A stretch of 5,229 bases of DNA from Candidatus Gastranaerophilales bacterium (GTDB taxonomy: Bacteria; Cyanobacteriota; Vampirovibrionia; Gastranaerophilales; UBA9971): assembly GCA_028277195.1 (NCBI GenBank), contig JANQGS010000282.1, forward strand, positions 1 to 5,229. The letters run 5' to 3'. The notes under the pieces were generated by a model. That model saw only the letters and a list, made by a program, of their open reading frames with translations, did no database searches and was not told the DNA's origin. Made by a program: the position numbers and the translations under genes. This document shows positions 1 through 5,048 of this stretch, one piece after another. Positions within the stretch are counted from its first letter, which is position 1. Each line of letters begins with the position of its first letter.

Positions 1-93
1 AGCCCTCACTTAATTTACACTCATAATTATACGCTTAATTTATTAAAAATGCAAGCATTATTTTATTATACGTACCACTCATTAAAATGACCC

Positions 94-136
94 AAAAAAA
101 GCTGAAACCATGATGAACTCATGGTTTCAGCTTTTT
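94..136 (-). terminator. Bidirectional intrinsic terminator downstream of lgt
   Basis: Two perfect 18-base arms (96-113 and 119-136) pair around a 5-base loop (114-118, TGAAC). The stem core is GCTGAAACCATGA. A run of seven A (94-100) lies on the left and five T (132-136) on the right, so either strand's transcript would form a hairpin followed by U residues. The placement 85 bases beyond the lgt stop on the minus strand fits termination of lgt, and the plus-strand T run could stop transcription arriving from the left of the window. Confidence 0.9.
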
Positions 137-220
137 ACTCTGTCAAACTTCCGAGAAATCGAAGAAGAAGAGCCCCCTATCATCGATGAAGAGGAATAAA
201 GCCCATTGATTCTTTAACCA

Positions 221-985
221 TCATTTTCTTGTCCGATACACCGCAACCAGTCCCAAAATACCCGCGGCAATGAGGATAAGGCTGACAAACTGCGCTATGT
301 GCAGCCCGAATACGGTATAAATATTGTCAACCCTTAGCCCCTCTATAAAAAACCTGCCCAGGGAATATAAAACCAGGTAACTGCAGGTAGTAACACCGTA
401 TTTATCCTGAAAACGCTTTCTCAATATAAAAAACAGGATAAAAAAGACAATTAAATTCCATACTGATTCATACAGAAAAGTCGGGTGAGCATAACCAAAG
501 CCGGGTATATAAACCCTGATAAAGAAATCAGTGAGAGTTCCATAGGCTTCCGAGTTAAAAAAGTTGCCCCAGCGCCCGATTGCCTGGCCCAGTATAAGCC
601 CGGGGGCGAATAAATCAGTATACTGAAATAGATTCAACTTTTTTATCCCGGTATAAACAAGCAGCATCAAAAAACACCCTATAATTACACCGTGAATTGA
701 AAGCCCGCCCTGCCACACCATAAATATTTCATTTAAGTGCCCGGAAAAATAATCCCGTTTAAAAATTACGTAATATAGCCTGGCAGCCAGTATACCGCAG
801 ATTAACAGCAGGGCAGAGAGGTTTATTATGCTGTCAGTGTCTATGTTTTGCTTTTTTGCCGAGTGTAAAGTGACCCCCAGCCCGGCCAGAAACGCAGCCG
901 CAATAATAACCCCGTACCAGTAAACGGTAACAGGCCCTATGCTGAATAATATTTCCCCGGGGGATTGGAAGGTTATGGATTCCAT
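221..985 (-). CDS. lgt: Prolipoprotein diacylglyceryl transferase
   Basis: Lgt is an inner-membrane enzyme that moves the diacylglyceryl group from phosphatidylglycerol to the lipobox cysteine of prolipoproteins, the first step of lipoprotein maturation. The 254-residue product has the family landmarks: WYG at 23-25, GGLSIHG at 93-99 (H98), the Lgt signature GRWGNFFNSE at 137-146 with R138, N141 and E146, HPTFLYES at 167-174, and GRFFIEGLRVD at 210-220. Several hydrophobic segments alternate between these, as expected of a seven-helix membrane protein. The length is at the short end for the family. I chose the ATG at 985 because MESITF is a typical Lgt N-terminus. The frame stays open to an ATG at 1105, but those 40 extra residues lie antisense to the upstream small ORF and do not look like Lgt. 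No clear Shine-Dalgarno precedes 985. A terminator follows the gene. The identification is secure. Confidence 0.97.
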   Translation of the reverse strand: MESITFQSPGEILFSIGPVTVYWYGVIIAAAFLAGLGVTLHSAKKQNIDTDSIINLSALLLICGILAARLYYVIFKRDYFSGHLNEIFMVWQGGLSIHGVIIGCFLMLLVYTGIKKLNLFQYTDLFAPGLILGQAIGRWGNFFNSEAYGTLTDFFIRVYIPGFGYAHPTFLYESVWNLIVFFILFFILRKRFQDKYGVTTCSYLVLYSLGRFFIEGLRVDNIYTVFGLHIAQFVSLILIAAGILGLVAVYRTRK

Positions 986-993
986 AATAAAAT
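965..993 (+). promoter_or_regulatory. Candidate sigma-70 promoter for the small ORF and TA genes
   Basis: TTGGAA (965-970) is followed after 17 bases by TAAAAT (988-993), matching the -35 consensus at 4 of 6 positions and the -10 at 5 of 6. Transcription would start near 1000, a few bases before the AGGAG at 1007-1011. The elements lie across the start codon of the divergent lgt gene, so use of this promoter could interfere with lgt initiation. This is a consensus match only, with no direct evidence of activity. Confidence 0.4.
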
Positions 994-1016
994 GATAAAA
1001 CAAAGTAGGAGTAACT

Positions 1017-1079
1017 ATGAAAAATAAACCTTTTGTTGATGCTGACGAGGTTTGGGAAAGACTCGGTTTATTGTCATAA
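1017..1079 (+). CDS. 20-residue ORF carrying a copy of the antitoxin C-terminus
   Basis: The ORF starts at ATG 1017, has a perfect AGGAG (1007-1011) five bases upstream, and ends at TAA 1077-1079. Its product begins MKNKPF, continues VDADEVWERLGL and ends LS. The twelve-residue core is identical to residues 81-92, the last twelve, of the antitoxin encoded just downstream, through a 39-base exact nucleotide repeat. The AbrB DNA-binding domain is absent. In two-domain antitoxins the C-terminal tail usually contacts the toxin, so the peptide could be a minimal toxin binder or a competitor of the antitoxin. Equally, it could be the remnant of a second antitoxin gene that lost its middle. The intact start, ribosome site and candidate promoter favour expression. 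The peptide is short, and its coding status is unproven. Confidence 0.45.
   Translation: MKNKPFVDADEVWERLGLLS
1033..1071 (+). repeat. Direct repeat, upstream copy (39 bases, exact)
   Basis: These 39 bases are identical to 1362-1400. They begin TTGTTGATGCTGACG and end GACTCGGTTTAT. Both copies are read in the same frame, giving VDADEVWERLGL. Outside the repeat the two loci diverge at once on both sides, so the boundary is sharp and the copying is either recent or conserved by selection. Confidence 0.95.
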
Positions 1080-1083
1080 TATA

Positions 1084-1099
1084 TGTTATACTGATATAA
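1084..1099 (+). promoter_or_regulatory. Extended -10 promoter with overlapping palindrome before the antitoxin gene
   Basis: TGTTATACT (1084-1092) is an extended -10 element: TG, one base, then TATACT with 5 of 6 consensus bases. No good -35 sits at the normal distance, which extended -10 promoters can tolerate. The inverted repeat TTATA-CTGA-TATAA (1086-1099) covers the -10. AbrB/MazE-type antitoxins usually bind palindromes at their own promoter, so this is a plausible autorepression site. Start of transcription would be near 1099, with the antitoxin ribosome site AGAGG at 1114-1118. Function is inferred. Confidence 0.4.
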
Positions 1100-1123
1100 G
1101 TACATTAAATTGCAGAGGCCATT

Positions 1124-1402
1124 ATGAAAAAAAAATTAACTAAAACAGGTAATAGCCAGGCTTTAATTATACCACCGGCCTTTCTTGATTTGTTAAAAAT
1201 TGACAAGGATACAGAGCTGGAAGTAACGGTAGAAAATGGCAAGATAGTGGCGTTTCCGGTAAAATTTGATTGGAATAACGTGCCGGAGGAAGACGAAGAG
1301 CTTACCCCCGAGGAAATAGCCGGCATGAAGCAGGGGGAAGAAGATATAAAAGCCGGGCGTGTTGTTGATGCTGACGAGGTTTGGGAAAGACTCGGTTTAT
1401 GA
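1124..1402 (+). CDS. AbrB/MazE-type antitoxin (SpoVT-AbrB domain)
   Basis: This 92-residue protein is probably the antitoxin and autorepressor of the adjacent toxin. Residues 1-50 have the swapped-hairpin AbrB pattern: KLTKTGNSQALIIPP at 4-18, then a hydrophobic LDLLKI stretch and ELEVTVENGKIVAF. This domain binds palindromic operator DNA as a dimer. The remainder is acidic and probably flexible or helical: EEDEELTPEEIAGMKQGEEDIKAGRV followed by VDADEVWERLGL. This style of tail is familiar from RelB/Phd-like antitoxins and probably wraps the toxin. The ribosome site AGAGG (1114-1118) is five bases from the ATG. The stop overlaps the toxin start as ATGA (1399-1402), typical of coupled toxin-antitoxin translation. 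The final 39 bases are duplicated upstream at 1033-1071. Family assignment is firm; pairing is inferred from gene order. Confidence 0.88.
   Translation: MKKKLTKTGNSQALIIPPAFLDLLKIDKDTELEVTVENGKIVAFPVKFDWNNVPEEDEELTPEEIAGMKQGEEDIKAGRVVDADEVWERLGL
1362..1400 (+). repeat. Direct repeat, downstream copy (inside the antitoxin gene end)
   Basis: This is the in-gene copy of the 39-base exact repeat at 1033-1071. It spans the last antitoxin codons and stops two bases into the toxin start codon. The copied unit therefore corresponds almost exactly to the antitoxin's last domain segment plus the toxin's ribosome-binding region. The two copies lie 329 bases apart in direct orientation, so recombination between them would remove most of the antitoxin gene. 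Confidence 0.95.
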
Positions 1403-1656
1403 TTACAAAGCTGTCGGAAAAGGCTATAAAGAGTCTTAGTACTATTGATAAAAAGGATGCAAAAAGAATAAAGGATAGAATTAAAAAGTTTATTGACGAG
1501 CCTGAAAATTGTAATTTTAAAAAACTCAGGGGACATAACGCTAAGTACAGAATAAGGCAGGGCAATTACAGGATTATTTGCGAATTTATGAAAGGAAGCG
1601 AAGAAATTCTTTTTGTAATTGATATAAAACATCGCGGTAGTGCTTATAAGGAATAG
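1399..1656 (+). CDS. RelE/ParE-superfamily toxin
   Basis: This 85-residue basic protein fits the RelE/ParE toxin fold. Members are either ribosome-dependent mRNA endonucleases (RelE) or gyrase poisons (ParE). The features seen are an N-terminal helical part rich in Lys (KAIKSL, KKDAKRIKDRIKKF), then LRG at 43-45, YRIRQGNYRII at 50-60 and IKHRGSAY at 76-83. These match the central strand and C-terminal 'HR..aY' pattern of RelE-like proteins, with R51, R53, R58, R79 and Y83 as candidate functional residues. I chose ATG 1399, which overlaps the antitoxin stop by four bases. An in-frame TTG at 1381 is less likely because it lies inside the antitoxin gene without a better ribosome site. The gene ends one base before the convergent permease stop codon. 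Whether it cleaves mRNA or acts on gyrase cannot be told from sequence. Confidence 0.88.
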   Translation: MITKLSEKAIKSLSTIDKKDAKRIKDRIKKFIDEPENCNFKKLRGHNAKYRIRQGNYRIICEFMKGSEEILFVIDIKHRGSAYKE

Positions 1657-1657
1657 T

Positions 1658-2698
1658 TTATCGCCTCATCCTGCTCTTCGGGTCAAGTATGTCCCTCACC
1701 GCATCGCCGACTATATTAAATGCCAGTACCGCAATAAAAATAAGGAATCCCGGCATGAGCAGCCAGGGCCTGTAAAGCACGTTAATATACTCCTGCGCCT
1801 CCTTGAGCATATTGCCCCAGCTCGCGTCAGGCTGCTGTATGCCCAGCCCTAAAAAGCTCAACCCGGACTCGGCCAGGATATACCCCGGTACGCTCAGGGT
1901 CATTGCTACTATTACGTAACTCGCGGTCTGGGGAAGGATGTCACGGGTTATAATCCTGAATGAACTTGCCCCGATTGCCCGGGAAGCCTCAACAAATTCC
2001 CGGTTCTTTATGGAAAGAACCATTCCCCTTACAACCCGGCTGAAACCCGCCCACCCGATAAACGCCAGTATAACCGTTATAAGGGCAAAACGCTGTGCGC
2101 TGGTCATGCCAGAAGGCAATACCGCCGCAAGCGTAATCAGCAGGAAAAAACTCGGTATGCTCATAATAGCCTCGGCAAGACGCATCATTAAATTGTCCGC
2201 AAGCCCCCCGAAATATCCCGCAATTCCCCCATATATAAGCCCGATAGGGAACGAAATAAGCAGCGCGAGAAAACCTATTGTCAGGGAAATCCTGCCGCCG
2301 TAAAAAAGCCTTGAAAACACGTCCCTGCCGTTAATGTCAGCCCCCAGCAGGAACAGCCTCCCGGGTTCGTCCACTGTAATTAAACGACCGCTTGACAGGA
2401 ATTTAAGGAAATATTTTTCCGACCTGTCCAACGTATAGTCCATGCGGAAGGTTTCCGGGTTGAAATGTCTTTTATAGTTATAAGTATAGGGCCAGGAGAG
2501 TTTTCCTTCCTGGTTAATTATGAATATCTTGGAAGGAGGGGAATAAGACATGGTTCTGTCGCTAAAATTAGGGGGATATGGCGTAAAAAAACCGGCAAAC
2601 GCAATGCATATATACATTAACACCAGTACAACCAGCGCTGTTAGCACTATTTTGTCTTTTGCGAGCTTTTTTATGAATTTATTTTCAATGAGTTCCAT
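1658..2698 (-). CDS. OppC/DppC-like ABC transporter permease with a long periplasmic insertion
   Basis: This 346-residue inner-membrane subunit belongs to the peptide/nickel-type ABC importer family (binding-protein-dependent permease). A first membrane helix spans about 17-38. After TPYPPN, OppC proteins normally run within about 30 residues into the GTDELGRDVFSRL motif. Here that motif is LLGADINGRDVFSRLFYGGR (117-136), so about 60 extra residues with many Tyr, Phe and Lys occupy roughly 56-116, on the predicted outer face. The core is standard: the EAA loop EASRAIGA...DILP (237-256), which contacts the ATPase, SGLSFLGLGIQQPDASWG, and the C-terminal GDAVRDILDPKSR. I chose ATG 2698; an in-frame TTG at 2713 would add five residues. 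No good Shine-Dalgarno is seen for either, and the 18-base gap from the upstream stop suggests translational coupling. No OppB, ATPase or binding-protein gene is present in the window. The substrate is unknown. Confidence 0.93.
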   Translation of the reverse strand: MELIENKFIKKLAKDKIVLTALVVLVLMYICIAFAGFFTPYPPNFSDRTMSYSPPSKIFIINQEGKLSWPYTYNYKRHFNPETFRMDYTLDRSEKYFLKFLSSGRLITVDEPGRLFLLGADINGRDVFSRLFYGGRISLTIGFLALLISFPIGLIYGGIAGYFGGLADNLMMRLAEAIMSIPSFFLLITLAAVLPSGMTSAQRFALITVILAFIGWAGFSRVVRGMVLSIKNREFVEASRAIGASSFRIITRDILPQTASYVIVAMTLSVPGYILAESGLSFLGLGIQQPDASWGNMLKEAQEYINVLYRPWLLMPGFLIFIAVLAFNIVGDAVRDILDPKSRMRR

Positions 2699-2716
2699 AC
2701 TAAAAATATACAATAT

Positions 2717-3676
2717 TCAGGATAAAAAAGCCTTATTATTATTAAATTCCGGGAAAAACCTGCCCTGCCCGGAATCTCTTTTTTCCAGTTCCCGGTCTAT
2801 CATGTTCAGCACCTTAAACTTTTCATCCAGCCATTTCGGGGCGACCAGCAGTTCCTTAAGCCCGTTGCCCGCCAGCCTGTGAATTGATACGGAGGGGGGC
2901 AGGAGCTCAAGAAAATCACACACCGTGCTTACATATTCCTCCACGGACAAAATCCTTATTTTACCGGCATTATAAAGGTTCTCCAGCTCAGTGTCCCTTA
3001 AAACGCAAAGAAGGTGAATTTTTACCCCGTTAACGCCAATATCCGCAAGGGTTCTGGCTGTTTGGAGCATATCATCCCGGGTTTCGCCGGGCAGGCCGAT
3101 TATAACGTGGGCACAGGTGTTTATGCCGAGTTTACGGCTCAGCTCAACTGCCCCGGCAAAATCCTCAAAGGAATGCCCCCTGTTTATAAGGCTTAACGTC
3201 TTATTATGCGCTGATTGCAGCCCATATTCAACCCATACAAGATAATCCCCCGTATATGAAGCAATTAGCCTGAGTTTTTCCTCGTCCACGCAGTCAGGTC
3301 TTGTGCCGATAGAGAGCCCTACCACATCAGGATGGGAAACTCCCCTGTCATAGAGCTGTTTTAGCTTTTCAACCGGTGCATACGTGTTGGTATATGCCTG
3401 GAAATACGCGATAAATTTTTGCGCCCCAAACCTGCTTTTTAACCGGGAAACCCCTTTGGCGAGCTGGTCCTCAATAGGCAGGGAACTCGGGTGTGCCCGG
3501 GAAAAAGACCCGCCCGTATCACAAAAAATACATCCCCGCCCGGAGATTGTGCCGTCCCTGTTCGGACAGCTAAAACCGGCATCCAGGGTTATTTTATACA
3601 CTTTGCACTTGAAAATATCCCGCAAATGCCGGCTATACTGATTATATCTTTTTTGAGCGGGATTATCCTGGTTCAT
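2717..3676 (-). CDS. yhcC: TIGR01212-family radical SAM protein (YhcC/YtqA-like)
   Basis: This 319-residue protein matches E. coli YhcC and B. subtilis YtqA closely in motif order. The start RYNQYSRHLRDIF leads into the iron-sulfur site DAGFSCPNRDGTISGRGC (32-49) plus FC, giving C37-x11-C49-x2-C52. This spacing is typical of the family and differs from the usual CxxxCxxC. Later landmarks are IIGLPGET, GVKIHLLCVLRDTELE, ELLPPSVSIHRLAGNG and the C-terminal LLVAPKW...VLNMIDRELEKR. The family cleaves S-adenosylmethionine reductively to start radical chemistry. From memory, YtqA (MnmL) has been linked to mnm5s2U synthesis in the tRNA wobble position of Gram-positive bacteria. The partner methyltransferase MnmM (YtqB) is not in this window, so that role is only a possibility. 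The ATG at 3676 has a weak ribosome site and overlaps the upstream zinc-ribbon gene by 14 bases, consistent with coupled translation. Confidence 0.93.
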   Translation of the reverse strand: MNQDNPAQKRYNQYSRHLRDIFKCKVYKITLDAGFSCPNRDGTISGRGCIFCDTGGSFSRAHPSSLPIEDQLAKGVSRLKSRFGAQKFIAYFQAYTNTYAPVEKLKQLYDRGVSHPDVVGLSIGTRPDCVDEEKLRLIASYTGDYLVWVEYGLQSAHNKTLSLINRGHSFEDFAGAVELSRKLGINTCAHVIIGLPGETRDDMLQTARTLADIGVNGVKIHLLCVLRDTELENLYNAGKIRILSVEEYVSTVCDFLELLPPSVSIHRLAGNGLKELLVAPKWLDEKFKVLNMIDRELEKRDSGQGRFFPEFNNNKAFLS

Positions 3677-3833
3677 TTTCGTCTTTTGGCGGCGGGTAAA
3701 CGTAGTGCTCGCCGCAACCCGGACATATTACTTCCTGGGTTTTCCCGTCATAGAGCACTGCTACCTCAAAAAGTGTCTTACATGATGATTGAACGCATCT
3801 TATTGACCAGACCGGCCTTACTATTCTTGCCAT
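3663..3833 (-). CDS. Small zinc-ribbon protein, 56 residues
   Basis: I do not recognise a named family. The product begins MARIVRPVWSIRC. Four cysteines form two knuckles, C13-x4-C18 and C37-P-G-C40, separated by 18 residues, which is the layout of a single zinc ribbon. Between them FEVAVLYDGKTQEVI looks like a beta strand-turn-strand, and the tail YVYPPPKDENEPG is Pro-rich and acidic. Upstream of ATG 3833 the sequence GAAAGG (3842-3847) lies eight bases away, giving a plausible ribosome site. The gene starts 14 bases after the kinase stop and its own stop at 3663-3665 lies inside the radical SAM gene. Such small ribbons often bind nucleic acid or act as protein adaptors, but no function can be assigned. 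It is easily missed because of its size. Coding is supported by the spaced cysteine pairs, ribosome site and operon fit. Confidence 0.75.
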   Translation of the reverse strand: MARIVRPVWSIRCVQSSCKTLFEVAVLYDGKTQEVICPGCGEHYVYPPPKDENEPG

Positions 3834-3847
3834 ATACCCTAACCTTT

Positions 3848-4393
3848 CTATACTTTTTGCAGGGAGAAATTCTTTTGTATTTTCTCTCCTATTTTTATGA
3901 CTTTTTTCCTGAGCTCTTCAATGTTCGAGTTATTTTCTATTATATAATCCCAATTCTTATAATTATCAAGGTCGGTTTCAGTCGGGTCATCTTCCTTTAC
4001 GAGCTTACCTCTTTTTGCTCTTTCCCGCCTTTCTGATTCAACCCGGATTTTTAATGCGCCATATTTTTCAAATGTGTTAATTTCATAAGTTAGCCGCGCA
4101 TCGGAAATTATAATGTCATCTCCGGTGTTTATTACCTTTTTTATCCAGTAATCAGGGTCTTCACTTCTTCTTTTATTGCCCAGCACTATTAACTCAGCCC
4201 TGTAGAGGGGCTTGTTTCTTTCCACTTCATTAAATGAGAGTTTTTTTTCCTCGCTGAATTCTATTTTTATGGCGTCTGCCAGCGGCGCAAGGCTGAATTT
4301 CGGGAACATTTCCTTTAAAATGCCTGCCACGGTATCCTTGCCGGAGTACTGCTTGCCGGAAATCACGATGATTTTTCTGCTTTTTTTATTCAT
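3848..4393 (-). CDS. P-loop kinase of the phosphomevalonate kinase / dNMP kinase-like type
   Basis: This 181-residue protein has a P-loop, SGKQYSGKDT at 12-21, that would bind ATP phosphates through K19. Several blocks can be matched from memory with animal phosphomevalonate kinase: LADAIKIEF (38-46), the YRAELIVLG-x-x-R region (64-75) with EDPDYW (78-83), ISDAR (96-100), EKYGA (109-113), RG (128-129), DLDNY (141-145) and WDYIIEN (148-154). Phage T4 dNMP kinase shares the GxxxSGKDT loop and a DxR motif. Two basic residues of human phosphomevalonate kinase's active site, R18 and R111 by my recollection, are Q15 and L101 here, so a different phosphate acceptor is likely. I chose ATG 4393 because GAAAGGTGG (4398-4406) sits four bases upstream. 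The frame opens at 4408, but that start lacks a ribosome site. The start overlaps the end of ubiX by 8 bases. Fold class is solid; substrate is unknown. Confidence 0.82.
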   Translation of the reverse strand: MNKKSRKIIVISGKQYSGKDTVAGILKEMFPKFSLAPLADAIKIEFSEEKKLSFNEVERNKPLYRAELIVLGNKRRSEDPDYWIKKVINTGDDIIISDARLTYEINTFEKYGALKIRVESERRERAKRGKLVKEDDPTETDLDNYKNWDYIIENNSNIEELRKKVIKIGEKIQKNFSLQKV

Positions 4394-4997
4394 AGTGCCA
4401 CCTTTCATATAGGTTATTATCTATTTTATGGGCGTCTAAAATTTTTCCTGTTATAAAGTCTATCCCTTCGTCAATTGTTTTCATTTTAGTATAATGTCCC
4501 AGAACCGGCAAAACTATATTTGCACCCAATCCAGATAATTTTAACATATTTTCGAGATGAATTGAATTTAAAGGTGTTTCTCTCGGAACAATTGTAAGCG
4601 GACGTTTTTCCTTTAAGCAAACATCAGCCGCCCGTGTAATAAGGGTTTCGGCATGCCCGTGGGCAACGGCTGAAATAACTGCCATACTCGCCGGGGCTAT
4701 AATCATTCCCCGGGTTTTATATGAACCGCTTGACGGATTTGCCCATAATTCATCGTCGAGCCAGGTTTTCAGGTTATTTGTCTTAATTTTTAAAAAATCC
4801 GTTATATTTTTGTGAATCGAGTCATTGCTGTGGCACAACTCCAGGTTAAGCTCGTGTTTTGCTATATAGTAGGCTTTAGGGGAGATTATGAGTTCTGTTT
4901 TATTGTTATTTTCCAGCAGGAACTCAAGTACTCTCAACCCGTATATAATACCGCTAGCTGCGGTAATGGCCAGGATTAAGGGGTTATCTGCTTTCAT
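4386..4997 (-). CDS. ubiX: Flavin prenyltransferase UbiX
   Basis: UbiX attaches a dimethylallyl group from dimethylallyl monophosphate to reduced FMN, making the prenylated flavin used by UbiD-type decarboxylases. The 203-residue product follows the family pattern: ITAASGIIYG (11-20) for the flavin-binding loop, PASMAVISAVAHGHAETLITRAADV (102-126), then LKEKRPLTIVPRETPLNSIHLENM (128-151). Residue numbers agree with the Pseudomonas enzyme as I recall it: S15, E49, R122, K129, R139, E140 and Y169 are present, and W200 lies in the C-terminal YERWHYE. The usual PPMPAFY stretch before Y169 is changed to LPVLGHY, and the arginine expected at 185 is lysine. The start ATG 4997 has GAAAGG (5011-5016) 13 bases upstream, rather distant. 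This is the first gene of the minus-strand string. No ubiD is in the window, so the decarboxylase that uses the cofactor must be elsewhere. Confidence 0.95.
   Translation of the reverse strand: MKADNPLILAITAASGIIYGLRVLEFLLENNNKTELIISPKAYYIAKHELNLELCHSNDSIHKNITDFLKIKTNNLKTWLDDELWANPSSGSYKTRGMIIAPASMAVISAVAHGHAETLITRAADVCLKEKRPLTIVPRETPLNSIHLENMLKLSGLGANIVLPVLGHYTKMKTIDEGIDFITGKILDAHKIDNNLYERWHYE
4398..4406 (-). promoter_or_regulatory. Ribosome binding site that decides the kinase start
   Basis: On the minus strand GAAAGGTGG lies four bases before ATG 4393. It overlaps the end of ubiX and would sit after the alternative in-frame ATG at 4408, which therefore cannot use it. It supports starting the kinase at 4393, with translation coupled to ubiX termination at 4386. 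Confidence 0.7.
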
Positions 4998-5048
4998 TTA
5001 ATAAAAAATACCTTTCTGTTATAAACCTTACTGATTTATTTAAAGAGT

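Noticed and set aside
1064..1092. Conventional -35/-10 promoter using TTGTCA (1071-1076) with TATACT (1087-1092)
   Set aside because: The spacer is only 10 bases, too short for a sigma-70 -35/-10 pair; an extended -10 reading is preferred.
986..1105. N-terminal extension of Lgt by 40 residues to an ATG at 1105
   Set aside because: The added residues are antisense to the small antitoxin-tail ORF, do not resemble Lgt, and have no ribosome site; MESITF at 985 fits the family start.
1105..1632. 175-codon minus-strand frame opposite the TA genes
   Set aside because: It is the complement of two well-supported plus-strand genes; its Ser/Phe-rich composition is typical of a shadow frame.
1938..2303. 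121-codon plus-strand frame inside the permease gene
   Set aside because: It lies opposite the conserved EAA-loop and membrane core of the permease, and its product shows no family motif.
3491..4036. 181-codon plus-strand frame across the radical SAM, zinc-ribbon and kinase genes
   Set aside because: Three better-supported minus-strand genes occupy it, each with motifs and plausible starts; its hydrophobic product matches no recognisable family.
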